This document shows positions 43,494 through 52,827 of a DNA stretch of 64,000 nt, one piece after another; position 1 is the first letter of the stretch, and each line of letters begins with the position of its first letter. The notes beneath the pieces were generated by a model. The model ran no database searches, was not told the DNA's origin, and saw only the letters and a list, made by a program, of their open reading frames with translations. Where the stretch lies: contig JBCCOK010000021.1 of assembly GCA_039025395.1 (NCBI GenBank), forward strand, positions 1-64,000, written 5' to 3'. Position numbers and translations under genes: made by a program. This stretch comes from Hoeflea_A sp039025395 (GTDB taxonomy: Bacteria; Pseudomonadota; Alphaproteobacteria; Rhizobiales; Rhizobiaceae).

Positions 43494-43823
43494 GTACACA
43501 TTACCCTAGACCCTAGTAGCGCCGGCAGCCGAAAGACCGCTGGTTTTGTCCGCGTCAGATGCCGACCGCAGCCGGGCGGCAACACGCCACGTCAAATTTT
43601 CGCGCCAAGCTCCCTGTCTGCCTTTTCCGGCGGGTTTGACTGGGGAGCATATGAGAATTCTCTTAAGCAACCGAAAATGGAAGCCGTTCAAGGACTTCAA
43701 AGAAGCAAAATCGATACTGTAGTTACGGAAGTATAAACAGGGCTGCGTCAAATCTCGCGAAGCAGCGCCTATCCAGCGCAGTGCATTGCGCAATGAAGAA
43801 GAGTTGTGAATCCGGTTCTTGCT
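43494..43823 (-). other. Intergenic region, 330 bp
   Basis: Upstream region of the GGDEF-EAL gene and downstream of the sugar operon. AT-rich around 43640-43740. No gene or clear terminator is seen. Confidence 0.45.
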
Positions 43824-45002
43824 CTAAACCTTCACCCATGCAGCATTGCGCGCGGACGATTTCACACAGGCCTCAATAAAACGCATACCTGCGACGCCGT
43901 CTTCAACGGTTGGGTAGATCACGCCCTTTGGAGCGGCGGCACCCTTTCGCGCAGCGCGAATGGCAGCTGCAGCCTCGCCGTAGATGTTGGCAAAGCCTTC
44001 AAGATAGCCTTCCGGGTGGCCCGGCGGTATACGGATGATGCGCGCCGCGGCGCCGGTCGTACCCGAACCGCCTCGGGTCAGCATCTGTTTCGGCTTTCCG
44101 AACGGCGTATACCAAAGCTGGTTTGGATGCTCCTGCTGCCATTCGATGCCTCCCTTGTCGCCGTAGACCCGAAGGCGCAGTGCGTTTTCGTTGCCTGGTG
44201 CCACCTGGCTCGTCCATATCATTCCCTTGGCAGGCACTCCCTTGCCAACAGGCTTGAAGCGGACCATGACATGCACATTGTCATCGAGCCGGCGGCTGGG
44301 CACGAAACTGTCGAGGTCAGCCGCGACAGCTTCGGTTTCAAGACCGCTGACAAAGCTGGCGAGGTTCCACGCATGGGTGCCGATATCGCCCACGCATCCG
44401 CCGGATCCGGAACGGGCAGGGTCCGTCCGCCATTCGGCCTGTTTATTGCCGGTGGTTTCCGTCGCAACGGTAAGCCAATCCTGGGGATATTCGGCCTGCA
44501 CCAGACGGATGGTGCCGAGCTTGCCCTTGGCAACCATTTCCTGCGCCTGCCGGATCATCGGATAGCCCGTATAGTTGTGCGTCAGTACAAAAATCCTGCC
44601 GGATTTATCTACCAGTTTTGCGAGTTTCCTGGCATCAGCGAGGGTTGATGTCAGGGGTTTGTCGCAAATGACGTGGATTCCGGCATCAAGGAACGCCTTT
44701 GCTGCCGGGTAGTGCATGTTGTTGGGGGTAACGATCGATACAGCTTCAATCCCGTCGTCGCGCCGCGCCTCCGCCTTTGCCATCTCTGCAAAAGTGCCGT
44801 AGCAACGGTCCGCTGCGAGACCCAATTCCCGCCCGGAAGCGAGTGCCCGTTTCGGATCTGATGACAAAGCACCTGCAATCAGTTCGTATTGGCCGTCGAG
44901 ACGTGCTGCGATTCTGTGTACCGCACCGATAAATGCGCCCTGTCCGCCACCGACCATGCCCAGACGGATTGGGCCTGAAGTCGAATTCTTCCCATTGCTC
45001 AT
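43824..45002 (-). CDS. Gfo/Idh/MocA family oxidoreductase
   Basis: A 392-residue NAD(P)-dependent dehydrogenase acting on a sugar or polyol. The dinucleotide loop is GMVGGGQGAFIG, the conserved active-site motif is CDKPLTS (K and P), and a GDIGTHAWN segment carries the catalytic histidine. It is the last gene of a four-gene operon with two TIM-barrel isomerases and another Gfo/Idh enzyme. The GAFIGAVHR variant after the loop differs from that of its paralogue at 46099, so the two are distinct enzymes. Confidence 0.9.
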   Translation of the reverse strand: MSNGKNSTSGPIRLGMVGGGQGAFIGAVHRIAARLDGQYELIAGALSSDPKRALASGRELGLAADRCYGTFAEMAKAEARRDDGIEAVSIVTPNNMHYPAAKAFLDAGIHVICDKPLTSTLADARKLAKLVDKSGRIFVLTHNYTGYPMIRQAQEMVAKGKLGTIRLVQAEYPQDWLTVATETTGNKQAEWRTDPARSGSGGCVGDIGTHAWNLASFVSGLETEAVAADLDSFVPSRRLDDNVHVMVRFKPVGKGVPAKGMIWTSQVAPGNENALRLRVYGDKGGIEWQQEHPNQLWYTPFGKPKQMLTRGGSGTTGAAARIIRIPPGHPEGYLEGFANIYGEAAAAIRAARKGAAAPKGVIYPTVEDGVAGMRFIEACVKSSARNAAWVKV

Positions 45003-45011
45003 ACCGGTCTC

Positions 45012-46067
45012 CTAAAGCCCCAGCATCCGCCGGATCTGATCTTTGTCCGTGTCGCCGCCAGCGAAATCGTCGAACGCTTTTTCAGTAACCCGTATGATGT
45101 GCTCCGAGATGAACGGCGCACCCTCTGCGGCACCCTGTTCCGGATGCTTCAGGCAACACTCCCACTCAAGCACTGCCCAGCTGTCGTAGTCGTATTTGGA
45201 GAGTTTCGAGAAAATGGCGGAAAAGTCGACCTGGCCGTCGCCCAGGGAACGAAAGCGTCCGGCCCGGTCGACCCAGCTTTGATAGCCAGAGTAGACGCCC
45301 TGTCGTCCATCGGGGTTAAACTCGGCATCTTTCACATGAAAAGCGGAAATTCTCTCATGATAAAGGTCGATGAAAGCCAGATAATCAAGCTGTTGGAGTA
45401 CGAAATGAGACGGGTCGTAATTGATTGTGCAGCGGCCGTGGCCGCCTAGCGCATCCAGGAACATTTCGAAGGTGACGCCGTCAAAAACATCTTCGCCGGG
45501 ATGCAACTCATAACCGACATCGACACCATGTTCGTCATAGAGGTCGAGGATCGGTTTCCAGCGCCGTGCCAGTTCGCCAAAGGCTTCTTCAACCAACCCC
45601 GCCGGGCGTTGCGGCCATGGGTACAGGTAGGGAAAGGCCAGTGCGCCCGTAAAGGAGACTGAGACGTCAAGACCGAGATTTCGTGACGCAATGGCGGCGT
45701 TCTTGACCTGCTGCGTTGCCCATTCCTGCCTTGCGGCAGGATTGCCATGCACCGCTTCTGGGGCAAAGGCGTCAAACTGCTCGTCATAGGCGGGGTGGAC
45801 CGCAATCAATTGACCTTGCAGATGCGTGGATAGCTCCGTGATTTCAACACCGGCTTTGCTGCAGATACCCTTTACCTCGTCGCAGTAATCCTTTGATTCC
45901 GCGGCTTTATCGAGATCGAAAAGGCGATCGTCCCAAGTAGGTAGCTGCACGCCTTTATAGCCGAGAGACGCTGCCCATTCCGCGATCGCCGGCAGCGTGT
46001 TGAACGGCGCCTCATCGCCGGCAAACTGCGCCAGAAAAATGGCTGGTCCCTTGATGTTGGTTGCCAT
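45012..46067 (-). CDS. Sugar phosphate isomerase/epimerase family protein
   Basis: A TIM-barrel protein of 351 residues in the AP-endonuclease-2/xylose-isomerase-like superfamily that isomerises or epimerises sugars using a metal. Metal and base ligands are likely in ELHPGEDVF, NYDPSHFV, FHVKDAEF and VLEWECC. The ATG at 46067 follows GGGGAGG; codons upstream to 46187 overlap the preceding gene and look non-coding. It sits between the two Gfo/Idh genes and is paired with the dehydrogenase at 43824 (9 nt apart). Confidence 0.88.
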   Translation of the reverse strand: MATNIKGPAIFLAQFAGDEAPFNTLPAIAEWAASLGYKGVQLPTWDDRLFDLDKAAESKDYCDEVKGICSKAGVEITELSTHLQGQLIAVHPAYDEQFDAFAPEAVHGNPAARQEWATQQVKNAAIASRNLGLDVSVSFTGALAFPYLYPWPQRPAGLVEEAFGELARRWKPILDLYDEHGVDVGYELHPGEDVFDGVTFEMFLDALGGHGRCTINYDPSHFVLQQLDYLAFIDLYHERISAFHVKDAEFNPDGRQGVYSGYQSWVDRAGRFRSLGDGQVDFSAIFSKLSKYDYDSWAVLEWECCLKHPEQGAAEGAPFISEHIIRVTEKAFDDFAGGDTDKDQIRRMLGL

Positions 46068-46098
46068 GAAATACCTCCCCCTGAAATGAACGGCACAA

Positions 46099-47232
46099 TT
46101 ACGCCATGAGCGTTTGGGCTTCCTGCGGTGAAAGAGCTTCCGGACGCTCACACCGCGTCTCCATCTCCATGAAGCGCTTTTTGTCACTGGAATGCAATAT
46201 CGCCGTCATTACCTCGACAACATGCAGGGCAAATTCGAGCGAACAGCGGTGACGACGGTTTTGTTTGATGGCCTGCGCCATATCGGCAAGGCCTGCGGCG
46301 CGGTAGTTTGCCGTTCGGCCCCATGAATGCTCTTCATTGTCCACGCCTAGCGGATGTTCCCATTCCGGTTCTTCGATCACGTAATCGGATCGGGTCGTGT
46401 ATCGTACTTCGCCGGCAAAATAATTCGGATCGGGCATGAATAATGATCCTTTTTCGCCGTAGAGTTCCATAGGTCCATGCCCGTTCTCCCACACATCCCA
46501 GCTAGCGCCGAGCGTAACCAACGCGTTGTTTTCAAACTCAAGCAAGGCATGAAACGTGGTCGGCGTTTCAACCGTTATGGTTTCGCCGGCGCGCGGTTGC
46601 GATGTGATGGTGCGTTGCGGGGCAGGGGTCGCCGACATGGCGGCAACGCTCTTCACCGGTCCGATCAACTGGACAAGATTTGAGATGTAATAGGCGCCCA
46701 GATCGAGGATCGGACCCCCGCCCGGCTTGAAAAAGAAGTCTGGATTGGGATGCCAGTGCTCCATTCCGTGGCTCATCACGTGGCATGTGCCGCTGGTTAT
46801 CTTGCCAAGATCACCGCGATCGACGAGATGTCGCGCAAGCTGATGCGCGCCGCCAAGAAACGTATCCGGCGCCGATCCGATACGCACGCCGCGGTCGGCC
46901 GCGATGGCGGCAAGCTGCTGTCCTTCCGAAACGGACAAAACGAATGGCTTCTCGGCGTAGACGTGTTTGTTCTGTTTCAAAAAGCGTTTGGACACCTCGA
47001 AATGCGCCGCCGGGACCGTCAGATTGACGACGATGTCGATATCATCCGCCGCGAGCATGTCGTCGACGCTGTCCGCACGAACATCGAACTCTTCTGCTCT
47101 CGCCCGCGCTGCATCCTCGTTGATGTCTGAGCAGGCAATAATCTCGAAACTGTTGAAAAGCTTAGAGAGTTTAAAATAGGCAGAAGATATGTTGCCGCAG
47201 CCCACGATGCCGACACCCAGACGATCAGGCAT
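46099..47232 (-). CDS. Gfo/Idh/MocA family oxidoreductase
   Basis: A 377-residue NAD(P)-dependent dehydrogenase with the loop GIVGCGNISSAYF, active-site motif AEKPFVLS and ILDLGAYYISN in place of the more usual G-x-x-x-D-x-G-x-H. The usual catalytic histidine position is Tyr here. It is the second gene of the operon, overlapping the first TIM-barrel gene by 8 nt. The substrate is probably a sugar or inositol derivative; the operon lacks a transporter within view. Confidence 0.88.
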   Translation of the reverse strand: MPDRLGVGIVGCGNISSAYFKLSKLFNSFEIIACSDINEDAARARAEEFDVRADSVDDMLAADDIDIVVNLTVPAAHFEVSKRFLKQNKHVYAEKPFVLSVSEGQQLAAIAADRGVRIGSAPDTFLGGAHQLARHLVDRGDLGKITSGTCHVMSHGMEHWHPNPDFFFKPGGGPILDLGAYYISNLVQLIGPVKSVAAMSATPAPQRTITSQPRAGETITVETPTTFHALLEFENNALVTLGASWDVWENGHGPMELYGEKGSLFMPDPNYFAGEVRYTTRSDYVIEEPEWEHPLGVDNEEHSWGRTANYRAAGLADMAQAIKQNRRHRCSLEFALHVVEVMTAILHSSDKKRFMEMETRCERPEALSPQEAQTLMA

Positions 47233-47989
47233 TCTCGGGCGCCTCCATGCTCTTCAGCGCTTCGATCGACCGTTGCGCGAAGCGTTCAAAGTCGCTTGGA
47301 TTGTCATGTTCAACAATCAGGTGCCGAACCTTGGCATGCTTTTTTAGTTCGCGCAGGATGTTGCGCCAAGAAACGATCCCGTGGCCGACATCGGCCCAGC
47401 CATCCTCCTGCTCGCACTGACCCGAAGGTGCAATATCCTTCACGTGCACCGCCGTGATCCGGTGGCCGTAATCTTCTATCCATTGCAGAGGTTCGTCGCC
47501 ACCCCTCAGGATCCAGGCGATATCGGCCTCCCAATCGATGTCGATTGCTTCTTCGAGGATGATTTTCTGCGCGCAATCACCACTCTCCATCTGTTTGAAC
47601 TCGAAGTCGTGGTTGTGCCAGCCGAAAGCAAGCCCGGCTTGGTTGACATTCTCGCCGATCGCGGCGAGCCGCCGAGCGAACAGTTTCCAACCGGCATTGT
47701 CGACTGGCCGTGCTTCTTCCTCGAGATAGGGGCAGAAAATGCACTCCACGCCCAACCCTCGCGCCAGCGCAAGCGACGTATCGAATTCGTCTTCCATCGC
47801 TTTTAGCGAAAAGTGTGCCGTTGGCATCGTCAAACCGGCGCTGCGCATCAGCTCGGCAAATTCGTCCGGCTGAGCATAAACACCGCCAAAGCCTTCGACT
47901 TGCGCGTAGCCAAGGCTGGCGAGGCGCTTGAGCACGTGCTGCCATGGCTGAAAGTTGCGCGCGCTATAGAGCTGAAAAGACACGTCCAT
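47225..47989 (-). CDS. Sugar phosphate isomerase/epimerase family protein
   Basis: A TIM-barrel protein of 254 residues of the same superfamily as the gene at 45012 but shorter. Likely metal-ligand segments are FGWHNHDFEF, IDIDWEADIAWIL, ITAVHVKDI and LIVEHDNPSD. It is the first gene of the four-gene operon (47989 to 43824) and overlaps the next by 8 nt. It probably interconverts an oxidised sugar intermediate made by its partner dehydrogenase. Confidence 0.88.
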   Translation of the reverse strand: MDVSFQLYSARNFQPWQHVLKRLASLGYAQVEGFGGVYAQPDEFAELMRSAGLTMPTAHFSLKAMEDEFDTSLALARGLGVECIFCPYLEEEARPVDNAGWKLFARRLAAIGENVNQAGLAFGWHNHDFEFKQMESGDCAQKIILEEAIDIDWEADIAWILRGGDEPLQWIEDYGHRITAVHVKDIAPSGQCEQEDGWADVGHGIVSWRNILRELKKHAKVRHLIVEHDNPSDFERFAQRSIEALKSMEAPENA

Positions 47990-48712
47990 TAAAGTCTCAA
48001 CACCGTGTTGTTTTGTTGAATTACAATCTGTTTTCGGAATGCCTTGCCAAGAGGTATATGCTTATCGGCTCAAAGCCCTTTTCAGGTTCTCACCGACTAT
48101 ATGCCCAACCAGCCATTGGAGCTGTTTGGGAGAGATTATTCTCTATCCTTTCCGATGTACGGAACTGCCGCACCGTCAGTCTTCCAATGTTTGCCGCCAC
48201 CGACAATCGCGCCTTCGATCCATTGTTGCCGGTGGCGTTGAACGCATTTGCAAAATCCTTCAAGGCAGCTGCGTCGCTGCAAGACGTCCACCAACGCGCT
48301 ACCTCAAGGTCGTGTACAGCGGATGCCTGTGCTCCGGCTAGGAGTTTGAACGCTGGTTATGCTGTTCCGCTTCCTTGCTTGGTGGTTTCATTTGCCGCCA
48401 GTCTCCGAAAGCTCCGGCACGGCATAAAAAGCAATTTGTCATTGTAACCCATCACAGATGAAAGATCGTATATGTAATCGATTACACATGAGAGGATGCG
48501 TTCGCTTAACCATTCTGTCAAGAATATATGATCACGCGTTCCTGTAGTTGCCCCTGCCAGTGCCGGCTTCATTCTTTTAAGGGTTGTTGCGCGAGGATTG
48601 CGGCGATGAAATTCTGTTCCTTTTCAGAGTTTCGCCGCAAAATCTGCCGTGTCCTGAAGCCGCAAAGATGCGCCACCTGGTGGCTTTCGAAAAAGACGCA
48701 TCAACCGACTGT
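47990..48712 (-). other. Intergenic region upstream of the sugar operon, 723 bp
   Basis: Open frames occur on both strands but have poor composition and no ribosome sites, so none is called. The section near 48420-48530 is AT-rich and holds a LacI-type operator. It probably includes the operon promoter and a long 5' UTR, or a decayed gene. Confidence 0.45.
48473..48486. promoter_or_regulatory. LacI/GalR-type operator
   Basis: A perfect 14-bp palindrome, TGTAATCGATTACA, with the central CG typical of LacI/GalR-family operators. It lies about 480 bp upstream of the first gene of the sugar operon and 230 bp beyond the kinase gene. No LacI-family gene is in the window. Confidence 0.6.
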
Positions 48713-49354
48713 TCAAGAGCGGTCGTGGTGAAATTCGATGTCGGCCGGCAGCGATTGCAACATGACAAGTTCGCCGTTCGGGATGTCGTTTCCGAACGCC
48801 TTTTTCTCTGCCATTTGGCGATCGAAACCATGTGTGACCCATCTCGAAATCAGCCTCTCGCGCAGCGTATCCATCTGCGCAGTGAGAAAGACGCGGCAAT
48901 CAAGCAAGCCACTGATTTCTGACCAGGGTTGGCGGTCGAGAAGAAGATAGTTTCCTTCAATGAGAACGTACCGGCAGTGGGTCGCGACGATGGCCGCATC
49001 AGGCCGCACGCAGTCGGCATCGCGGTCGAAAGCCGGTATGCTCACAGGCGCAGAGTTGTCTTTGAGCTGTCTGACGAGGGTGACAAAGCCCCTCGCGTCA
49101 AATGTTTCCGGTGCGCCTTTTCGTTTCAGCAGCCCCAGCGCTTTCAAGCGGTCGTTGTCGAGGTGAAAACCGTCCATGGGCACAGTGGTGACGGCGTCGC
49201 CTTCGGCAGCAAGCGCGTGGTTTAGCGCTTCAGCGAGCGTAGACTTACCTACGCCTGGCGGGCCTGCGATACCAACCAGAAAGCGGTCGCAGTTTCGGCT
49301 GCGGGCATTCACAAACGCGGCCAGATCAGAGACAGTATGGGCAATCATGGCCAT
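48713..49354 (-). CDS. P-loop kinase of the uridine-kinase/FrcK-like family
   Basis: A 213-residue cytosolic kinase. Walker A is IAGPPGVGKSTLAEAL at about residues 29-44, a substrate aspartate lies in VPMDGFHLDND, and VLIEGNYLLL matches the Walker B region of uridine-kinase/pantothenate-kinase-like enzymes. The same family includes FrcK of rhizobial fructose uptake operons. It precedes the sugar operon on the same strand, though 700 bp of non-coding DNA separates them. The sugar or nucleoside substrate is undetermined. Confidence 0.8.
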   Translation of the reverse strand: MAMIAHTVSDLAAFVNARSRNCDRFLVGIAGPPGVGKSTLAEALNHALAAEGDAVTTVPMDGFHLDNDRLKALGLLKRKGAPETFDARGFVTLVRQLKDNSAPVSIPAFDRDADCVRPDAAIVATHCRYVLIEGNYLLLDRQPWSEISGLLDCRVFLTAQMDTLRERLISRWVTHGFDRQMAEKKAFGNDIPNGELVMLQSLPADIEFHHDRS

Positions 49355-49445
49355 CGCGTACCCATCTCGTGTCCGGTTTGCAAGATACCGGTCCGGTCTG
49401 CGCTACCGGATCCGATAATCATGCATTGGCGGTTGGGCGGGCTGA

Positions 49446-50414
49446 TTATCCCTGGGTGTCAGGCTGGATGGGCTGAACCGGCCTGACCTGATCCCTTGAT
49501 TGGGCTCTTTTGCCTTCCCTCTGCTTCATGCGCTGCGAACGCTCGCCGCGGTGTTTTGCGCGCTTGCGGTCCGCACTGGTTACAACGCCGTCCATGTTGC
49601 GGTCGTTGTTGCGTACGAAGTCGATATTGCCGGCGGAGTACTCCTCGCGCGTGATGCTGAGATCACCGTTGCGATCATAACTCTGGAAGCCGCTCACGAT
49701 CCTTTCCTGGTTCATGTCTTGCCATATGGCGGCAAACTCCTCCAGGGAGACAGACTGGTTGTTATCGCTATCCGCGTCGCCGAACAATGCGGTTCGGATC
49801 TGATCGAATTCCGCACGGGTGATCTTGCCATCGCCATCCGTGTCAAAGCGCTCCATCAGGCGCTCGGTCCCTCGACCGCCACGCCGCCAGCTGCGCGTTG
49901 CCATCCGGCCTTGACCTTGACCCGCGCGTGTTGCTTCACGCCGTTGCGGTCTGGTCAGTTCGCCATTGCCGTCGCGATCAAGCCGGTTGAACATCCGTTC
50001 CGATGCTGAATCGAATTCAGCGACCGTCACAGCACCGTCGCCGTCCCGGTCCAGTCTTTGGAAGGCACGAACCATCGGCATGCGCGTCGATTGGAGCCAG
50101 GCGGTGCGGAAATCATCCAGCGTGATGACACCGTTTTCACCGGCAAACCGGTTAAAGCGCTCTTCAATGACCGCTTCAACTTCGTCCTGCGTAATGACGC
50201 CATCATTGTTGACGTCGTAGCGCTCAAATGCACGCCGCATACCGCGCTCGCCGCCGCCACGGCGCGGACCGGACCGGCTGCTAGCATGCGCCACTCGCTC
50301 TTCGGCAACGGGCTGTGTCTCAGTCGCGGTCGATTGTGCCATTGCCGGCACGAGGCTGGCGCCGACAAAAGTGGTGGCGACAAGTGTAACGGCCGCCTTG
50401 CGGATGGTTTTCAT
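49446..50414 (-). CDS. Secreted protein with seven EF-hand loops
   Basis: A 322-residue exported protein with a signal peptide ending AMA-QSTA. Calcium-binding EF-hand loops are visible at 67-78, 122-133, 146-157, 191-202, 215-226, 247-258 and 271-282, plus a degenerate one at 92-101. Most carry D-x-D/N-x-D-G with a hydrophobic residue at position 8 and Glu/Asp at position 12. Linkers and the C-terminus are rich in Arg and Lys. A CAGGAGCG ribosome site precedes the ATG at 50414. It is divergent from an OmpR-type two-component system, which may regulate it. Likely a periplasmic calcium or metal buffer or sensor. Confidence 0.88.
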   Translation of the reverse strand: MKTIRKAAVTLVATTFVGASLVPAMAQSTATETQPVAEERVAHASSRSGPRRGGGERGMRRAFERYDVNNDGVITQDEVEAVIEERFNRFAGENGVITLDDFRTAWLQSTRMPMVRAFQRLDRDGDGAVTVAEFDSASERMFNRLDRDGNGELTRPQRREATRAGQGQGRMATRSWRRGGRGTERLMERFDTDGDGKITRAEFDQIRTALFGDADSDNNQSVSLEEFAAIWQDMNQERIVSGFQSYDRNGDLSITREEYSAGNIDFVRNNDRNMDGVVTSADRKRAKHRGERSQRMKQREGKRAQSRDQVRPVQPIQPDTQG

Positions 50415-50624
50415 CGCTCCTGTCCTTTCGTTTTTTTGTTGCGATAAACATAAGCTAGTTCGAACTTGTCGCAAAACTACGAAGCTGAGAGCACCTTTCT
50501 GTCGCCAAATGTCGCCAGAACACGGGCTGACACAGTTTGTTACAAATTCCATTTCCCCAATCGACACACAGCCGCTAACTCTTGACTGGCAAGCGTTGCA
50601 ATACCGTCGGAGAAACCGATTGGC

Positions 50625-51353
50625 ATGAGTGAAATCAGTGCGCACATCCTCGTCGTCGACGATCACCGCGATATTCGCGAATCGCTTGCGCGTTATCTGG
50701 TAAAAAACGGCTTTCGCGCATCTGTCGCGGAGAGCGCGGCACAGGCACGCAAGATGCTTGCGGCAGCCTCGATCGATCTGGTCGTTCTCGATATCATGAT
50801 GCCCGGAGAGGACGGACTTTCGCTTTGCCGTCACCTTGTCGAAAGCGGTGGTGCTCCCGTTATCCTTCTCACCGCGATGGCTGAAGATACGGATCGTGTC
50901 GTGGGCCTGGAAATGGGCGCGGATGACTATGTCACCAAGCCATTCAATCCGCGTGAGTTGCTGGCACGCGTCCGGGCTGTTCTCCGCAGAACGTCACAGG
51001 TGCAAAGGGCGCGTGACCCGGTTTCAGCTGAACGACTGGCTTTCGATCGCTGGGTACTTGATCTGTCACAGCGCCACCTCGTTGACGATGAGATGGTGAT
51101 CACGCCGCTTTCAACCGGAGAGTTCCAACTGCTCGTCGCCTTTTTGAAACGGCCGAAAATGGTTCTGTCCCGTGAGCAGTTGCTGGATTTGACATCCGGC
51201 CGCAGCCCCAATGTTTTTGACCGGTCGATCGACAATCAGGTCAGCCGCCTGCGCCGGAAGATCGAGCGGGATTCGAAAAGTCCGGAACTGATCAAAACCG
51301 TCTGGGGCGGCGGCTACACATTTACTGCCGACGTCCGGGAACCAGACCAATGA
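50625..51353 (+). CDS. OmpR-family response regulator
   Basis: A 242-residue two-component regulator. The receiver domain has acidic D12-D13, phospho-acceptor D56 (VVLDIMMPGEDG), a Thr in LLTAMAED and the conserved Lys in YVTKPF. The C-terminal winged helix spans about 140-235 (STGEFQLLVAFL, RSIDNQVSRLRRKIE, VWGGGYTF). It overlaps the histidine kinase gene by 4 nt (ATGA) and is divergent from the EF-hand gene. Confidence 0.93.
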   Translation: MSEISAHILVVDDHRDIRESLARYLVKNGFRASVAESAAQARKMLAAASIDLVVLDIMMPGEDGLSLCRHLVESGGAPVILLTAMAEDTDRVVGLEMGADDYVTKPFNPRELLARVRAVLRRTSQVQRARDPVSAERLAFDRWVLDLSQRHLVDDEMVITPLSTGEFQLLVAFLKRPKMVLSREQLLDLTSGRSPNVFDRSIDNQVSRLRRKIERDSKSPELIKTVWGGGYTFTADVREPDQ

Positions 51354-52789
51354 AACGGCTCTGGAACCGGGTATTGCCGAGCAGTCTTGCCGGCCAACTG
51401 GTCGGTCTGATCCTTGTCGCCATTGTTGCCACGCAACTGTTTTCACTATGGCTTTTTACCGATGAGCGGCGCCTGGCGATGCTGGAACTGGCCGGTGGCC
51501 GGGTGGTTGCGAGAACCGCGGCGCTGGTCGAACTCCTGGACGACACACCAGTGGAACTGCACGATCAGATCCGTCGCGCAGCATCCAGTCCGCTAACCTA
51601 TTACTGGATCTCCGACCGTCCGGCACTTTCCCGTAGCGGAAGCGGAGCGACTGTTCAGCGAATTCGCCGGGCTTTGATCGAGGAAATCGGTACGCAGCGC
51701 CAGATCAGGACACAGATCGGCAGAAATGTTGAACTGCCGCGCCGCTCCCGTCATCGTAACCACATATCCGGCGCGCGTGTATCCGGCGCCAATGATTCCA
51801 GTGCCCGAAATCGTGCTCGCCCGACCCGCGTCATTCCGCTTGTCGTCGCCATGTCGGTACAACTCAACAGCGGACGATGGCTCAACATGTCGGCAAGTCT
51901 CAACATGCAGCGCGGTTCGCTTGAGCGCGTCCTCGTGTCCGTCGGCCTTATGGCCGTTGCGACGATCCTGATCATTGTTTTCACCGTGCGGCGCCTCACC
52001 AGGCCGCTGCGCAACCTGGCGAAAGCGGCCGACCAGCTGGGAAGGGGCGGCGAAGGCTCTCAGGTTATCGAAGCAGGACCCCGTGAGATCCGAAGTGCAA
52101 TCAACGCCTTCAATATCATGCAGGAGAGGTTGACCCGATACGTCCAGGATCGCACCAGCATGCTCGCGGCCATCAGTCATGATCTGAGAACCCCGATCAC
52201 GTCGCTGCGCATCCGTGCGGAGTTTGTTGATGATGAAGAAAACCGCAACCGGATCAGTGCCACGCTCGACGAGATGCAGCGGATGGTCGAGGCCACCCTT
52301 GCCTTTGCGCGCGATGAGGCCAATCGCGAACCGCAAAGCCGCGTCGATCTCGGTGAGTTTCTCGATGCCATCGTGACGGACTATCAGGACATGGGCAAGC
52401 CGGTAAGGCTTGACGCTACACCGGCACAGGACGGTGAGCGGACGATCGTCAGCTTTCGGCCGATTGCGGTGAAGCGTGCTCTCCGCAACCTCATCGACAA
52501 CGCTGTTCGGTACGGAAACGAGGCAGCGATCGCCTGTAGTGTTGACGGTGACCTCGTCTCGATCACAATTTCGGACGGTGGTCCGGGCATTCCAGAAGAG
52601 CGGCTTGAGGAGGTTTTCGAACCTTTTCTCAGGCTTGAGGCCTCCCGCAGCGAAAAAACGGGTGGGATCGGCTTGGGCCTCGCTATCGCGCGCTCGAACA
52701 TCCATGCCCATGGCGGGACACTCACGCTGAAGAACCGCCAGGAGGGAGGATTGATGGCAATCGTCCAATTGCCACGCGCTGCGCAATAA
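51350..52789 (+). CDS. Sensor histidine kinase
   Basis: A 479-residue membrane kinase with helices at about 15-35 and 192-210 enclosing a periplasmic sensor that is Arg-rich and apparently flexible in its second half. HAMP (about 212-265), the H-box AISHDLRTPITSLR, N-box RNLIDNAVRYG, G1 DGGPGIPEE and G2 GGIGLGLAIAR are all present. It is the partner of the response regulator it overlaps. The EnvZ-like layout suggests envelope or ion sensing. It ends convergently with the second histidine kinase. Confidence 0.93.
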   Translation: MKRLWNRVLPSSLAGQLVGLILVAIVATQLFSLWLFTDERRLAMLELAGGRVVARTAALVELLDDTPVELHDQIRRAASSPLTYYWISDRPALSRSGSGATVQRIRRALIEEIGTQRQIRTQIGRNVELPRRSRHRNHISGARVSGANDSSARNRARPTRVIPLVVAMSVQLNSGRWLNMSASLNMQRGSLERVLVSVGLMAVATILIIVFTVRRLTRPLRNLAKAADQLGRGGEGSQVIEAGPREIRSAINAFNIMQERLTRYVQDRTSMLAAISHDLRTPITSLRIRAEFVDDEENRNRISATLDEMQRMVEATLAFARDEANREPQSRVDLGEFLDAIVTDYQDMGKPVRLDATPAQDGERTIVSFRPIAVKRALRNLIDNAVRYGNEAAIACSVDGDLVSITISDGGPGIPEERLEEVFEPFLRLEASRSEKTGGIGLGLAIARSNIHAHGGTLTLKNRQEGGLMAIVQLPRAAQ

Positions 52790-52827
52790 GCGCAAGCGGC
52801 GTCGATTGAGACGTTCAAAGGGCCGAA

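Noticed and set aside
47944..48447. A 167-codon plus-strand frame upstream of the sugar operon
   Set aside because: No ribosome site, Cys- and Arg-rich composition, and overlap with the start of the operon's first gene on the other strand.
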